The notes: generated by a model from the letters alone, not told the origin. A stretch of 64,000 bases of DNA from Actinomycetes bacterium (GCA_024637035.1 JAGXFW010000013.1:27203-91202), one strand, 5' to 3'. Shown: positions 18,584 through 28,714, numbered from the stretch's first letter. Program-made: numbers and translations.

Positions 18584-19453
18584 ATGACTGACAAGGTGGG
18601 CACGGAGAAAAGAGACAAGGCAGAGGTAAGACCGTCGATACTGGCGATGCTATCCACGGCGATAGCGGCAGCCGCCAGCTTCTTCGTGATCACCCGTTCG
18701 GGCATCGCCGGCACCCTTGTCGGCGCGGCAGTCTTCTCGGTCGTCTACTCGGGCGCCTCTCACTGGATCGGCCATGCTCTCGAGCGTCTCGCGGGATGGT
18801 GGCTCGACCGCCGCGGTATGAGCTGCGTGGAGTCGCCCGCCGAATCGCCCGCCGACCTACTCGCGACGCCGGAAGACGCGTCCTCTGTGATCGCCCACTC
18901 GCTTGCGGCGATCGCCGTCCCCCCGACTCTAGACGATGAGCCGGGCGCGGCGCCGGCCACGGAACCTGTCACCGAGTGGCGTACGGCACATCCGAGCCGA
19001 CGGCCCAACGCATTCCAACGATGGTTCGGCACGCTGCCACCGCCGCGGAAGCTCGTGGCGACCTGGGGTCCATTGCTCTTGGCCGTGGCCGCATTCGGCG
19101 CCAGCGGATACAGCATCGTGACCGGCGCCCCCATCGAACGCGTGATCGTGCGGGAGCGCGTGGTGGAGAAGCCCGTGGTGGAAGAGAGGATCATCGTGCA
19201 GCACGAGACGGTCACCGTGACCGTCCCCGTGCCGAGCGCGGCGCGCGGCACAGCTTCGGTCACTCCGGCTGCGCCGACCACTCCCACCACCCTGCCGCCC
19301 GGAACGTCGACTCCCACCACAGGAGCGACCCCCTCGACCACGACCTCGACCACAACCTCGGCGCCACCTGTCTCCACGACCACTGTTCCGAGCGCGACTT
19401 CCTCGACCACGCCGACAACCGTGACGCCTCCCGACACCGGGGTTAGCAGCTAA
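18584..19453 (+). CDS. membrane protein with Thr/Pro-rich extracytoplasmic tail
   Basis: 289 residues. Two hydrophobic segments near the start and one near residue 165-185, then a charged VxVRERVVEKPVVEERI stretch and about 70 residues rich in Thr, Pro and Ser, typical of a wall-spanning stalk. No catalytic domain is seen. The ATG at 18584 is preceded by TAGACT eight bases upstream and no Shine-Dalgarno, so the mRNA may be leaderless. Function unknown. Confidence 0.6.
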   Translation: MTDKVGTEKRDKAEVRPSILAMLSTAIAAAASFFVITRSGIAGTLVGAAVFSVVYSGASHWIGHALERLAGWWLDRRGMSCVESPAESPADLLATPEDASSVIAHSLAAIAVPPTLDDEPGAAPATEPVTEWRTAHPSRRPNAFQRWFGTLPPPRKLVATWGPLLLAVAAFGASGYSIVTGAPIERVIVRERVVEKPVVEERIIVQHETVTVTVPVPSAARGTASVTPAAPTTPTTLPPGTSTPTTGATPSTTTSTTTSAPPVSTTTVPSATSSTTPTTVTPPDTGVSS

Positions 19454-19555
19454 GGTCTCGTAGGTCGGCGGGCCCCCCCGGCTTCGTCTCTGTCCGCGTC
19501 CGTGCGATAATCGCCCCTCAGTCTGCTGAGTAATCGGAGTCGAGAGGAGACTCAG

Positions 19556-20743
19556 TTGTCGCGTGAAGCAGTCATCGTCAGCGCCTGCCGCACCCCGGTC
19601 GGCCGGTTCCAGGGGACTCTCGCGGAAGTGCCCGCCACCCGCCTGGGCGGCATCGTCATAGCCGAGGCGCTGCGCCGTGCGGGAGTCGAGGGCTCCGATG
19701 TCGACGAAGTGATCTTGGGCAACGTGCTTCAGGCGGGGCTCGGTCAGAACCCGGCTCGTCAGGCCGTCCTGGCGGCTGGCCTACCCCAAACCACACCCGC
19801 TCTCACCATCAACAAGGTGTGCGGTTCGGGCCTGAAAGCGGTGAATCTTGCTGCGCAGGCCATCGCTACCGGCGACGCCGACGTCATCGTGGCCGGCGGC
19901 ATGGAGAACATGAGTCTTGCTCCCTACCTTCTGCCGCGCGCCCGCCAGGGGTACCGCATGGGCGACGGCGTGCTCGTCGATTCCATGATCAAGGATGGGC
20001 TGTGGTGCGCCATGACCGACGTGCACATGGGCATCACCGCTGAGAACGTCGCCGAGAAGTACGCCATCACCCGGGAGATGCAGGACGCCTTCTCCGCGGA
20101 GAGCCAGCGCCGTGCGGCGGCGGCCATCGAAGGCGGTCTCTTCCGCGACGAGATCGTGCCCGTCGAGATCCCCCAGCGCAAGGGTGATCCCGTGATCTTC
20201 GACACCGACGAGCATCCGCGCGCCGGCACCACCGCCGATTCGCTGGCCGGGCTCAAGCCCGCGTTCAAGAAGGACGGCACCGTCACGGCCGGCAACGCCT
20301 CGGGCATCAACGATGCCGCGGCCGCGTTCCTGGTGGTCTCCCGCGAGTACGCCGACCGGCACGGCCTGAAGCCGCTGGCGACCATCGTGAGTCAGGCCTC
20401 GGTCGGCCTCGACCCCTCGATCATGGGCATGGGCCCGCTCTATGCGTCGAAGAAGGCGCTCGAGAAGGCCGGCATGTCGGTGGGCGACCTGGACCTCGTC
20501 GAGGCCAACGAGGCCTTCGCGTCGCAGGTGCTGGCCGTAGGGCAAGAATTGGGCCTCGACCCCGCCAAGACCAACACCCGCGGTGGAGCCATCGCGATCG
20601 GCCATCCCATCGGGGCTTCGGGCGCTCGCATCCTGGTGACCCTGCTCTACGGCATGATCCACGACGGCGCCGAAGTGGGGCTTGCCACGCTCTGCATCGG
20701 CGGCGGACAAGGTGTAGCAACGATCGTGAAGCGGGAAAAGTAG
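19556..20743 (+). CDS. acetyl-CoA acetyltransferase (thiolase)
   Basis: 395 residues with all thiolase active-site motifs: nucleophilic Cys in [12 protein letters not shown] (about residue 88), His in [16 protein letters not shown], and second Cys in LCIGGGQG. Condenses two acetyl-CoA to acetoacetyl-CoA or runs in reverse in fatty-acid degradation. TTG start with AGAGGAGA upstream; a GATAAT -10-like box lies at 19506-19511. No other beta-oxidation genes are adjacent. Confidence 0.93.
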   Translation: MSREAVIVSACRTPVGRFQGTLAEVPATRLGGIVIAEALRRAGVEGSDVDEVILGNVLQAGLGQNPARQAVLAAGLPQTTPALTINKVCGSGLKAVNLAAQAIATGDADVIVAGGMENMSLAPYLLPRARQGYRMGDGVLVDSMIKDGLWCAMTDVHMGITAENVAEKYAITREMQDAFSAESQRRAAAAIEGGLFRDEIVPVEIPQRKGDPVIFDTDEHPRAGTTADSLAGLKPAFKKDGTVTAGNASGINDAAAAFLVVSREYADRHGLKPLATIVSQASVGLDPSIMGMGPLYASKKALEKAGMSVGDLDLVEANEAFASQVLAVGQELGLDPAKTNTRGGAIAIGHPIGASGARILVTLLYGMIHDGAEVGLATLCIGGGQGVATIVKREK

Positions 20744-20833
20744 TCGCTGGACGCGGATTGTGGGAAAATGGACAGGATCAGTCAGGATTCGATCTCGGAT
20801 CGCCTACCGACCGGGATGCCATGAGGAGGAGAC

Positions 20834-21058
20834 ATGAGGGAACGCGTAGCAGAAGCACTGGAATTCATCCGTCCCGCTCTGCAGAACGACGGCGGCGACG
20901 TCGAGTTGGTTGATGTGGATGAGGCTTCGGGCGTGGTGACCGTGAAGCTCGTCGGCGCGTGTGGTAGCTGCCCGATGTCGCAGATGACGCTGAAGAACGG
21001 CGTCGAGCGCATCTTGAAGGAAGCAGTGCCGGAGATCGTTTCGGTAGAATCCGCCTAG
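20834..21058 (+). CDS. NifU C-terminal-domain iron-sulfur scaffold
   Basis: 74 residues, a stand-alone Nfu domain with the cluster-binding block [13 protein letters not shown] (CX2C) and the typical start [15 protein letters not shown]. Assembles or transfers Fe-S clusters in the cytosol. GAGGAGAC precedes the ATG. It lies between thiolase and metF; other anaerobe-type Fe-S proteins in the window are possible clients. Confidence 0.92.
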   Translation: MRERVAEALEFIRPALQNDGGDVELVDVDEASGVVTVKLVGACGSCPMSQMTLKNGVERILKEAVPEIVSVESA

Positions 21059-21119
21059 CACGGCGTGGTCGGGCCGCCCAAGATCGGGCGCCGATCCACC
21101 GGCTGAAGGCGTAGAAGTG

Positions 21120-22154
21120 ATGAGCAAGAGGGGAGTCTCTGGAGGTGATGAGCGGGCGGTTGCCGGCTCATCAGCACCGGGTGAGGCTCCCCTCTTCGTG
21201 CGTCCGCTCGCGGAACGGTTGGGCCGGGGTGACTTCGTCGTCACCGCCGACCTCCTGCCGCCTCGAGGCCCCGAACCCGTAGCCCTCGACGCCTCCGTCG
21301 TTGCTGGCCTCCGCCAGCACGGCATCGCGGTCAACGTGGCCGACATGCCGTCGGCGGCACTCGCTCAGTCCGCTCTGGGACCGGCCGTGGCGCTTCTCCA
21401 GGCCGGAGTCGAGCCCATTCTCCAGATGACCTGCAGGGATCGTAACCGCCTCGCCCTGCAGGCCGACCTGCTCACGGCGCACGCGCTCGGGGTGCGCACC
21501 GTGCTCTGTCTCACGGGCGACCATACCCGGTTCGGAGACCACCCCGGGGCCAAGCCGGTCTTCGACCTGTCGTCATCCGAACTGTTGGCCATGGTCGCCG
21601 GTATGAACGAGGGGCGCACGATGGCGGGGGGGTCGCTGGACGCACCCACGTCGTTCCTGGCGGGGGCGGCCGTGAACCCGTCTCAGCTGCCGCTCGAGCC
21701 GCAGCTTCACCGCGCGCTGGCCAAGGAGTGGGCCGGAGCCGACTTCTTCCAGACCCAGCCGGTCTTTCGAGCGGAGGATGCCGTCGAGTTCCTTCAGGCT
21801 GCAGCCGCCGCCGTGGGGCTCTCGGCTCCTATCTTGGTCGGGATATTCCTTCTGGAGTCCGCCGCGATGGCGCGGTTCATGAACGAGAAGGTGCCCGGCG
21901 TGGTCGTTCCCGCCTCGGTGATAGCGGGGTTGGAGCGTGCCGCCGACCCGGCCGGCTACGGCCGGGGCCTGGCGCGCGACCTCGTGGAGTGGGCGCGGGG
22001 CGCGCACGGTGCGGGTGCGGTGGGCGGCTCATCCGCGACCGCTGCTGCATCCGCGCCCACGATTGCGCAGCCGAGCGCGCCACCGCGGCCCGCAGGGGTC
22101 CACGTGATGAGCCTCAATCGGCTGCCCGGGGTGATCGAGGTGTTGGGCGGCTGA
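21120..22154 (+). CDS. metF: methylenetetrahydrofolate reductase-like protein
   Basis: About 344 residues. TIM-barrel blocks of MetF are present: DLLPPRGPEP near the start, ILQMTCRDRNRLALQADLLTAHALGVRTVLCLTGDH in the middle, and FFQTQPVF later. Reduces methylene-THF to methyl-THF. The Ala/Pro-rich stretch near residue 300 is unusual. GTG 21117 and ATG 21120 are adjacent alternative starts. With the AcsE-like gene 2.5 kb away it could serve a methyl-transfer branch as in acetogens, but this is inference. Confidence 0.85.
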   Translation: MSKRGVSGGDERAVAGSSAPGEAPLFVRPLAERLGRGDFVVTADLLPPRGPEPVALDASVVAGLRQHGIAVNVADMPSAALAQSALGPAVALLQAGVEPILQMTCRDRNRLALQADLLTAHALGVRTVLCLTGDHTRFGDHPGAKPVFDLSSSELLAMVAGMNEGRTMAGGSLDAPTSFLAGAAVNPSQLPLEPQLHRALAKEWAGADFFQTQPVFRAEDAVEFLQAAAAAVGLSAPILVGIFLLESAAMARFMNEKVPGVVVPASVIAGLERAADPAGYGRGLARDLVEWARGAHGAGAVGGSSATAAASAPTIAQPSAPPRPAGVHVMSLNRLPGVIEVLGG

Positions 22155-22224
22155 ACTCGCTGCACGGTTGCGCCCCACCGCGACCAGGTCACGGTTGAAC
22201 TACACGACTGCGAATCGCCGTCCT

Positions 22225-22665
22225 TCAGCGCCGGTTATCGCGACGGCCGGCACTCACGAGGAAGCGGTACGCCGCGATGGCCGCAAGCACGGCGCCGGCC
22301 ACCGGCACCCACGGCTTCGTAAAGGCCTTGAAGCGCGTCCACCTGGATACGCGGCCCGCATTCTGGAGGCGTGAGCCGACGCTCTCCAGTCGATTCGCCG
22401 CGTGCGATGCCATGTCGGCGACTCGTTCCTGTCCGTGCCGTCGCAGCGTATCTTCGACGGAATGAACGCTCTCCCCTGTCGCCTTGGCCCGGGAGCCGAC
22501 CTGACGCACGCCCCGGCTCAATTGGCCGGTGGCCGCCGAGCGGGCTTCCCTCCCGAAATCTGACGCCTCGACGGCTAGGCGTTTGACGGCTCCTCTGGCG
22601 TCGGCCGTCTTCGCCACGGCCGCATCCGTCGTCTCTTCGTATATCTGTCGTGCACGCTCCGCCAT
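22225..22665 (-). CDS. helical protein with C-terminal membrane anchor, unknown
   Basis: 146 residues: an Ala/Glu/Arg-rich amphipathic helix region followed by one hydrophobic segment (WVPVAGAVLAAIAAYRFLV) and a short basic end. It resembles general envelope-associated helical proteins; no specific family is recognised. The ATG at 22665 with AGAGAGG upstream is preferred over 22737. Confidence 0.55.
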   Translation of the reverse strand: MAERARQIYEETTDAAVAKTADARGAVKRLAVEASDFGREARSAATGQLSRGVRQVGSRAKATGESVHSVEDTLRRHGQERVADMASHAANRLESVGSRLQNAGRVSRWTRFKAFTKPWVPVAGAVLAAIAAYRFLVSAGRRDNRR

Positions 22666-22689
22666 TGCTGATCCTCTCTCTAGAATATC

Positions 22690-22980
22690 CGCACGCGCTG
22701 GAGAAATATACGCACGCATATTCGCACGCATCCGCACGCGCTGGAGCGTCTTCTCTTGCAGGGATGCCTAACGAATATACGTAACCCGCATCTCGACCAA
22801 ACCCGCATCGAATAGGCATGAAGAATAAGCATGAACATTGACGAAAGGAGAATGTGGTCTTTGGGAGTTTAGGAGAGGTACTATTTGGAAATAGTTGAAA
22901 ATGTAAAATGTGGGTTCTTTCCGAATTCAGGATGCGCGAAAGGGATGCGCGAAAGACCCACTCATCGAGAGAGGTTCGTC
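22690..22980. other. AT-richer intergenic region with repeats and a palindrome
   Basis: This stretch has lower GC than its surroundings. It holds two copies of CGCACGCGCTGGAG (near 22690 and 22733), a palindrome CTATTTGGAAATAG (22881-22894) and a tandem GGATGCGCGAAAG pair near 22930-22956. It probably contains promoters for the 22225 gene (minus) and the 22-aa gene (plus). Confidence 0.5.
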
Positions 22981-23049
22981 ATGAGATACGGATTGGGTGG
23001 AATACTGACGGTAGTCGTGATTGTGCTACTGGTGATGTGGCTCCTCTAG
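22981..23049 (+). CDS. 22-aa hydrophobic micro-protein
   Basis: Not in the ORF track. It encodes a short N-terminal MRYGLGG followed by one continuous hydrophobic helix ending in LVMWLL. GAGAGG lies eight bases before the ATG. Single-helix peptides of this style are common but mostly uncharacterised. The palindrome upstream may regulate it. Confidence 0.5.
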   Translation: MRYGLGGILTVVVIVLLVMWLL

Positions 23050-23197
23050 CAGAGAGCGGGATTGCGGGCTGGGTGCACAGGGGATCGAGGACGGCTAGGC
23101 CGAGCGCTGGCGGGTCCTGTCGCCCGCGACCCGAGGGCGGGGCGTTGCGTGCCTTCGGGCGTTGCGTGCCTTCGGCGCGTGTCGGCGGCAGCCTGTG

Positions 23198-24544
23198 CTA
23201 CAGCTCTCGGTGCGTGAAGCTTCGGGCGCCGTCCCCGCTGTAGGTTGCCACGATCTGTCCCGAGCCGCGCACCACGTACTTGTATGTGACGAGCCCTTCC
23301 AGGCCGACCGGTCCCCGCGGAGGGAGTTTCTGCGTGCTGATGCCCACCTCGGCGCCGAAGCCGTAGCGGAAGCCGTCGCTGAAGCGGGTCGAGCAGTTGT
23401 GGAAGACGCCGGCGGAGTCCACCCGGGCGAGGAAGGTGTCGGCCGCAGCCTGGTCTTCCGTGACGATGGCCTCGGTGTGACGGGATCCGTAGGTGTTGAT
23501 GTGCCCGATTGCCGCGTCGAGCGATTCCACCACGTGCACCGCCAGGATCAGATCGCTGTATTCGGTGCTCCAGTCGTCGACCGTGGCGGGCTCGACGTCG
23601 TCGAGGCCACCGGCGATGAGTATCGCGTGAGCTTCCTCATCGGCTCGCACGGTGACACCTGCCTCTTGGAGCGCCGTTCCGGCGGCCGGCAGGAACGCGA
23701 CGGCCGCGTCCCGGTGCACCAGGAGCGTCTCGATGGCGTTGCAGGCCGCCGGGTATTGCACCTTCGAGTCCACCGCGATGGGCACCGCCGTCGCGATGTC
23801 GGCCGCGGCGTCCACGTACAGGTGGCAGATGCCGTCGGCGTGCCCGAGCACGGGGATGCGCGTGTTGTCCTGCACGAAGCGTACGAAGGAATTCGAGCCT
23901 CGCGGGATGATGAGGTCCACCCAGCGGTCGAGTTTGAGCAGTTCCACCGTCTCCTCGCGGGTGGTGAGGAGCTGGATCGCCTCCGGGCTCACCGCCGTGC
24001 CTTCGAGGCCGCGCCGCACCGCGGCCACGATCGCCTGGCACGAACGAACCGCCTCGCGGCCGCCCTTCAGAATCACCGCGTTGCCCGACTTCACCGCCAG
24101 GCTGGAGATCTGGATGACCGCGTCGGGCCGGGCTTCGAAGATCACCCCGAGCACGCCTACGGGCACAGCCAGGCGCTCCAGCACCAGCCCCTCGTCGAGT
24201 TCACGATGGATCTGACGGGCGCCGACCGGATCGGGGAGGCGGCCCACGTCGCGCACCCCGGCGATCTCCCCGCGCAGCTTGGTCTCGTCGAGTTTCAGCC
24301 TTGAATAGAGGCTGGAAGAGATGCCGTCGGCTTCAGCGGCCTCGCGATCGGCCAGGTTGGCCGCCAGGATCGCGGGAGCGGCTTCCTCCAGTGCGGCGGC
24401 TATGGCCTCGATCGCCTCGTTCCTCGCGGAGGTGGGGAGTGCGGACAGCTGGAGCGCTGCCGCCCTCGTGCGGCGCCCCACATCTTCCAGGCCGGAGTGG
24501 CCCTTCGCGTCGTCGGAGGTCTCGTGTTCCCTGGATGCGCTCAT
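23198..24544 (-). CDS. proA: gamma-glutamyl phosphate reductase
   Basis: Second step of proline synthesis: reduces glutamyl-5-phosphate to the semialdehyde with NADPH. Family blocks are [32 protein letters not shown], the catalytic cysteine in [15 protein letters not shown] and [21 protein letters not shown]. 448 residues, slightly longer than usual because of the N-terminus. The ATG at 24544 is chosen; the track ORF runs 180 codons upstream into non-coding sequence and the next gene. proB is not in the window. Confidence 0.93.
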   Translation of the reverse strand: MSASREHETSDDAKGHSGLEDVGRRTRAAALQLSALPTSARNEAIEAIAAALEEAAPAILAANLADREAAEADGISSSLYSRLKLDETKLRGEIAGVRDVGRLPDPVGARQIHRELDEGLVLERLAVPVGVLGVIFEARPDAVIQISSLAVKSGNAVILKGGREAVRSCQAIVAAVRRGLEGTAVSPEAIQLLTTREETVELLKLDRWVDLIIPRGSNSFVRFVQDNTRIPVLGHADGICHLYVDAAADIATAVPIAVDSKVQYPAACNAIETLLVHRDAAVAFLPAAGTALQEAGVTVRADEEAHAILIAGGLDDVEPATVDDWSTEYSDLILAVHVVESLDAAIGHINTYGSRHTEAIVTEDQAAADTFLARVDSAGVFHNCSTRFSDGFRYGFGAEVGISTQKLPPRGPVGLEGLVTYKYVVRGSGQIVATYSGDGARSFTHREL

Positions 24545-24672
24545 GATCGGATCCTCGCGGAAGCGGTGGATGGGTACCGAAAGTCTAGCAGGAGCCGGGG
24601 CTCGGCGCCCGCGGGCGTGCCGGGACCGGGCAGCGATGGGCGGCACCGTTGGCCGGGGCGCGGGGCGGCCCC

Positions 24673-25479
24673 TCAGCGGTCCAGCAGGTCGGCCCCCGAG
24701 AACACCGATCGTCCCTCCACGCCTCTCAGAACGGCGAGAGCGTCTCTGAGCTGCGGGCTGAGGACGTTGAGCAGCACCGCATCGAGACCGAGTGCGGCCA
24801 ACATCGGCAACACCACGGCCTCCACCGTTTGCCGTTTCCCCGCGGGCAGTCCGTGACCCACGTTCGAGAGCCCCACCATGGTGCGCACCGGTGGATCGAA
24901 CAGCTTGGGCAACGAGTCGAAGAAGGAGAGCACGTTCTGGAAGTCGTCTTGGAAGGTGGCGAGCGGGAAGAGGATGGGGTCGAGGTACAGTCGGTCGCGG
25001 GGCACCCCGGCCGCGTCGGCGAGTTCCACCAGTTCCACGGCCACGTGCAGGCGCTCCTCCGGCGCCTGTGGCACCACGTCGCGCACGCAATAGCCGACGA
25101 TCGGGGCGCCGTACTCGGCGGCCAGCGGGAGGATCCGCTCGATCTTCTTCTGTTCGAGGCTGAACGAGTTGATCCAGGGGGTCGCCGGGCCCGATGGGCC
25201 CGCCATGTCCCGGGCCGCGGCCAGACCCGCTCGCATCGACTCTGGATCGGCGGTGTCGAGACAGAGCGGCAGTCCGGTCGCGTCGTGGGTCTCACGAACC
25301 ATCCACGCGGCCGTTTCCGGGCCTCCCTTGCTCCTGAACCCAAGGTTGAGGTCGAGCATATCGGCGCCGGCGACGTGCAGGCGGGTCGCGAAGTTGCGGA
25401 TGGCGTTGGCGTCGCGCGCGGTCATGGCGTTGCCCACCGAGGGGGTCGCTGCGGTGAGGTTGTCGGCGATGATCAGCAC
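24673..25479 (-). CDS. AcsE/MeTr-like pterin-binding methyltransferase
   Basis: 268 residues of a pterin-binding TIM barrel. Blocks: [11 protein letters not shown] with the pterin-binding Asp/Asn, [42 protein letters not shown] and [11 protein letters not shown]. The pattern fits methyltetrahydrofolate:corrinoid/iron-sulfur protein methyltransferase or the MeTr domain of MetH rather than dihydropteroate synthase. The corrinoid partner is not in the window. Ends 129 bases before proA. Confidence 0.8.
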   Translation of the reverse strand: MLIIADNLTAATPSVGNAMTARDANAIRNFATRLHVAGADMLDLNLGFRSKGGPETAAWMVRETHDATGLPLCLDTADPESMRAGLAAARDMAGPSGPATPWINSFSLEQKKIERILPLAAEYGAPIVGYCVRDVVPQAPEERLHVAVELVELADAAGVPRDRLYLDPILFPLATFQDDFQNVLSFFDSLPKLFDPPVRTMVGLSNVGHGLPAGKRQTVEAVVLPMLAALGLDAVLLNVLSPQLRDALAVLRGVEGRSVFSGADLLDR

Positions 25480-25501
25480 GCGGGGCGCGCAGAGTCGGGG
25501 C

Positions 25502-25804
25502 TCAGTATCCCCGGAGCCGGTTCTTGGCCTTGGTGAACTCCGAGGTGAGCACCCCGAGGCCGGCCGCGGCGGAGGAGATCTTCTCGAGCCTGGCGTTGAT
25601 GATGATCTGGTTCTCCTCGATGTTGCCGAGTCGCTCCGTGATCGCGCCCTGCTTCGCCAGGATCTCGTTCACCTGCGGGTCGACGTCCTCCTGGATACGC
25701 TTCACGGTCTTGTAGAGCCGGTATGCGCTCAGGCCCAGGATGACTAGCGCCAGCACGATGATGACGAGCGAGAGGGCGATCATGATGAGGAGCACCGTGG
25801 TCAT
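25502..25804 (-). CDS. small membrane-anchored coiled-coil protein (DUF948-like)
   Basis: 100 residues: an N-terminal membrane helix (LLIMIALSLVIIVLALVILGL) followed by a heptad-like region containing ITERLGNIEENQIIINARLEK. This layout resembles DUF948 general-stress proteins. It lies between the NlpC/P60 gene and the AcsE-like gene, 23 bases from the latter. Confidence 0.6.
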   Translation of the reverse strand: MTTVLLIMIALSLVIIVLALVILGLSAYRLYKTVKRIQEDVDPQVNEILAKQGAITERLGNIEENQIIINARLEKISSAAAGLGVLTSEFTKAKNRLRGY

Positions 25805-25815
25805 GGTGCTCTATT

Positions 25816-27057
25816 CTAGTCGATTGCGACCGGTCCTGTCCTCTGGACCACGGGGAAGCGTCTGATCGTGTTGATATCCCGACGTGTGGAGAGGGGGGTA
25901 AGCTTGACCACATCGCCGGTGCGAGGGGCGTGGATGAACAGCCCGTCGCCCACGTACATGCCAATATGGTGGACGGGTGTGCCGAAGGCGACCACGTCGC
26001 CGGGGCGGATGTCCGCGAGCGCCACCGCGACGCCCATCTTGGCCTGGAAACCGGAATAGTGCGGCAGCTGGATGCCGTGCTGGCGGAAGACGTACAAGAG
26101 CAGACCCGAGCAATCGAAGCCCGACTTCGGCTTCTCGCCGGCCCATACGTAGGGCACACCGAGGTAAGAGGCCGCGGTCGCCACCAACTGATTGAGAACC
26201 GCATCGTCGGTTTGCGGGATCGGGCCGTCGTAACGCTGCCAGCCTGCCAGGCGAGATCTGAGTTCGGCCTCGAGCCGAACGCGCTCCGCCTCCTGACGCT
26301 GACGCTCCTGCTCGATGAGTGTTGCGATGCGTGAATCGAGGCCGCTGAGCTTATCCTGCCTCTGGGCCAGCATCTCTTCGATGTGGACTCCCGCACGCTC
26401 CAGTTCGCGGCGCACATCGAGGAGCTCCCGCTTCTTGTCTTCCACCTGCACGCCGAGGGCGGCGCTCTCTTCGACGCTCTCGCGCACCACGTCGACCAGG
26501 TCGCGGTCCTGTACGGAGAGCTTGGCGACGAGGATCACCCGATTCACGAACTGGGCGAAATCGTCCGTCGCTAGGAGGAGGGCAAGGAGGTTCGAGGCGC
26601 CCGAGCTGCCGCTCTTATAGGTGTCGGCGAGTCGCTTGTCGAGTCGTGCTTGTCGACGCTGGTGCAGGTCTTCGCTGTCGCGGAAGGTGCGGCGGAGCCC
26701 GGCAAGGTCCTGGTTCGTCTGTTCGAGCCGGATGTTGAGCTCGTTGTAGTTCTCGATCTGGATCGCCAGCTCTTCATCCAACCGGTCGATCTCGGCCTGC
26801 ACCGCGTCGGCCTGTGCTTGGAGCTCGCCCACCTGGATCTTGGCGTCGCCTTGTAGGATCAGTGTGGTACTGGTGGTGGGAGTGGCTGATGCGGCCGCCA
26901 CGGACCATAGGCAGAGGAGGAGCGCGATCAGGACGACCATCAACCACTTCGAGCGGACTGGCCGCCCGACTGCGGGCCGCGAGGTCCTACCTGTCACTCT
27001 GGGGTCGATGCTGTCTCCTCTGGTCCTATCGGATCTCGCTCGGAGCCGCGCCTGCAT
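25816..27057 (-). CDS. NlpC/P60 peptidoglycan endopeptidase with coiled coil
   Basis: 413 residues: basic N-terminus, signal/anchor helix (MVVLIALLLCLWSVAAASA), about 200 residues of coiled coil, and a C-terminal NlpC/P60 domain with catalytic Cys in SGFDCSGLLLYVF, His in PVHHIGMYVGDG and a third polar residue in FIHAPRTGD. RipA/PcsB-like layout suggests cleavage of peptide stems during growth or division, with the coiled coil as autoinhibitory or FtsX-contact part. Start uncertain. Confidence 0.88.
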   Translation of the reverse strand: MQARLRARSDRTRGDSIDPRVTGRTSRPAVGRPVRSKWLMVVLIALLLCLWSVAAASATPTTSTTLILQGDAKIQVGELQAQADAVQAEIDRLDEELAIQIENYNELNIRLEQTNQDLAGLRRTFRDSEDLHQRRQARLDKRLADTYKSGSSGASNLLALLLATDDFAQFVNRVILVAKLSVQDRDLVDVVRESVEESAALGVQVEDKKRELLDVRRELERAGVHIEEMLAQRQDKLSGLDSRIATLIEQERQRQEAERVRLEAELRSRLAGWQRYDGPIPQTDDAVLNQLVATAASYLGVPYVWAGEKPKSGFDCSGLLLYVFRQHGIQLPHYSGFQAKMGVAVALADIRPGDVVAFGTPVHHIGMYVGDGLFIHAPRTGDVVKLTPLSTRRDINTIRRFPVVQRTGPVAID

Positions 27058-27238
27058 GCTCCCGCGCAGGGTGGGCGTACTTACACTATCGGAAGTCTAC
27101 AACGAATCTTGAATGCGCTCGATACTACCCCAGTATGGTATTGGCGCAAGTGCGGCCATGATAGTGGGTGGGAGGATGGCCCCCAGCCAGCCGTATCGTG
27201 CCGCTTTGGGGTTGCCGTTCGCGTCCGCGTGACCGTGT

Positions 27239-27244
27239 TATAAT
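27239..27244 (+). promoter_or_regulatory. -10 box of tRNA-fMet promoter
   Basis: Perfect TATAAT 15 bases before the tRNA. TTGCCG at 27212-27217 is the nearest -35-like hexamer but the spacing (21 bp) is long. Confidence 0.6.
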
Positions 27245-27259
27245 GGGTCTCGTAAGCGG

Positions 27260-27382
<123 letters not shown>

Positions 27383-27400
27383 CTCGCAGAACCCCTCTGC

Positions 27401-27421
27401 CCACGCGCTGCCCACGAAAAT
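27401..27421 (+). repeat. putative integrase arm-type sites, left
   Basis: Two TGCCCACG units in direct repeat (TGCCCACGCGC then TGCCCACGAAAA), 20 bases inside the att core. The same unit recurs at 40884-40915, 41153-41173, about 47219 and about 56838, always beside att or its relics. Confidence 0.5.
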
Positions 27422-27665
27422 CCGTTCATATCGGTCTCCTTCCGTATTGCTTCGTCCACTTCTGGCACGGGGCAGGGTGGTTTCGGAGGCGAGCTCGAGG
27501 TGCTCATTCGCGGGCGACTCCGGGGGGAGGGGTGTCCCGCCGGGAATCGGTGCAACCGTGCAACGGTCCGGGAAGCGCCCGATCCCGAGGAGTTCGGAGC
27601 CGCACGCAGATCCGTGCAGCGACGGGCATGCTGAGCTGCAGCAGGCGGTGACCTGCCCAGCCTCC

Positions 27666-27695
27666 TTGACGGTTGAGAGCTGCGACTTGTAGAGT
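27666..27695 (+). promoter_or_regulatory. promoter module of repeat A, copy 1
   Basis: TTGACG, 18-bp spacer, TAGAGT. The same geometry is kept in copies at 28741 and 41416. It points at the secreted protein gene beginning at 27823. Confidence 0.55.
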
Positions 27696-27822
27696 CTGCC
27701 TATGTAGAGATGGAATCGGACCGTGGCGGCGCTGCTCCGTCTTGGAAGTCAATCCGCCAACGGTGACGACAATTTCGCTCTCAAGAAACTCTACCCGGCT
27801 CCCTGACGGAGGAGATCACACC

Positions 27823-28563
27823 ATGCGCAAGCTGCTCGCTCTAGGGTTGACTCTCGGAATACTACTCGTTGCCGGTACCTTGTGGGCGGTTGCTGGACGG
27901 AGTTCGGAAGCGAGGCCGCAGCAAGCTGACGCGAATGCAACATGGGCGGCTGCTGGTGGGGATTCGCAAGCGACGCCGCAGTCGGCCGGTACGACTGCAA
28001 CGGTGATACGCGAAGAAGAATTCCTGCCGATTACCCAGGAGATCCATTCTCTCATCGACCCCAGCTACCTGCCCGTTTCCGCGCAAACGAAGCATTCGGA
28101 CGTAATCGTCGTCGGCAAGGTCGTCAAAGTCGATCCGGCACGCTGGAACAGCCCCGATGGCAAGGACTGGATTCCCGCTGATTCGATGGTGATGCGGGTG
28201 ATCTTCCGGACCTTCTGGGTGCAACCCACCGAGGTGTTGAAGGGAAAACCCACCGCCGGTGAGCCGCTTCCCTTCTTCGTACGTGGTGGAACTGAAGGTG
28301 AGGCGAGTGCGCCTGTGGGTATTGGCGACACCGTCCTGGTCTTTGGTCGCGAGGCGTCAAGGAACCCAGCCCAGGATGGCTACTGGCCGGAGGGCTATCG
28401 GGTCAACATCGATGAATACAGCATCTTCGAGCCGGACGGAGACCACTTCACCAACGGTTCGACTGATCCCCTATTCGGGATCACCACATTGGATCAGGTG
28501 CGCCGGCTGGTCGAGTTCCCGCCCATAACGCAGGAGACCGAGAATTGGTGTGGCCATCCGTAG
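27823..28563 (+). CDS. secreted or membrane-anchored protein, unknown
   Basis: 246 residues. N-terminal signal helix (LLALGLTLGILLVAGTLWAVA), Ala/Gln/Thr-rich linker, then a beta-rich domain with DVIVVGKVVKVDPARWNS and IGDTVLVFGREASRN, suggestive of an OB- or beta-barrel-like fold. GGAGGAG precedes the ATG at 27823; the longer track ORF starts inside repeat A. First cargo gene of island 1, behind a repeat-borne promoter. Function not recognised. Confidence 0.55.
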   Translation: MRKLLALGLTLGILLVAGTLWAVAGRSSEARPQQADANATWAAAGGDSQATPQSAGTTATVIREEEFLPITQEIHSLIDPSYLPVSAQTKHSDVIVVGKVVKVDPARWNSPDGKDWIPADSMVMRVIFRTFWVQPTEVLKGKPTAGEPLPFFVRGGTEGEASAPVGIGDTVLVFGREASRNPAQDGYWPEGYRVNIDEYSIFEPDGDHFTNGSTDPLFGITTLDQVRRLVEFPPITQETENWCGHP

Positions 28564-28714
28564 CGCCGCATTCCCCCGTACGTATAGCACTAGACGCCTC
28601 GCAGCTGTCTGCGAAAGCGGAGACGTATGTCCTTTGGGCGCCTCGGACCCGCCTCTCCAGCAGCGCTCGCGTTGCCTCCGTCTCCCCAAGCGCGTCGTGC
28701 ACTTTCACCCGCGC

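Larger units (their letters stand above)
27383..27757 (+). repeat. dispersed repeat A, copy 1
   Basis: Imperfect repeat shared with 41137-41600; its distal half also occurs at 28715-28920 and its proximal half at 47203-47402 and 56825-56980. It begins at the att core, contains the arm-type units and ends with a promoter-like module. No convincing ORF lies in it. Confidence 0.75.

Noticed and set aside
23162-24304. 380-aa plus-strand ORF
   Set aside because: Antisense of proA; His/Asp/Arg-rich composition typical of shadow frames.
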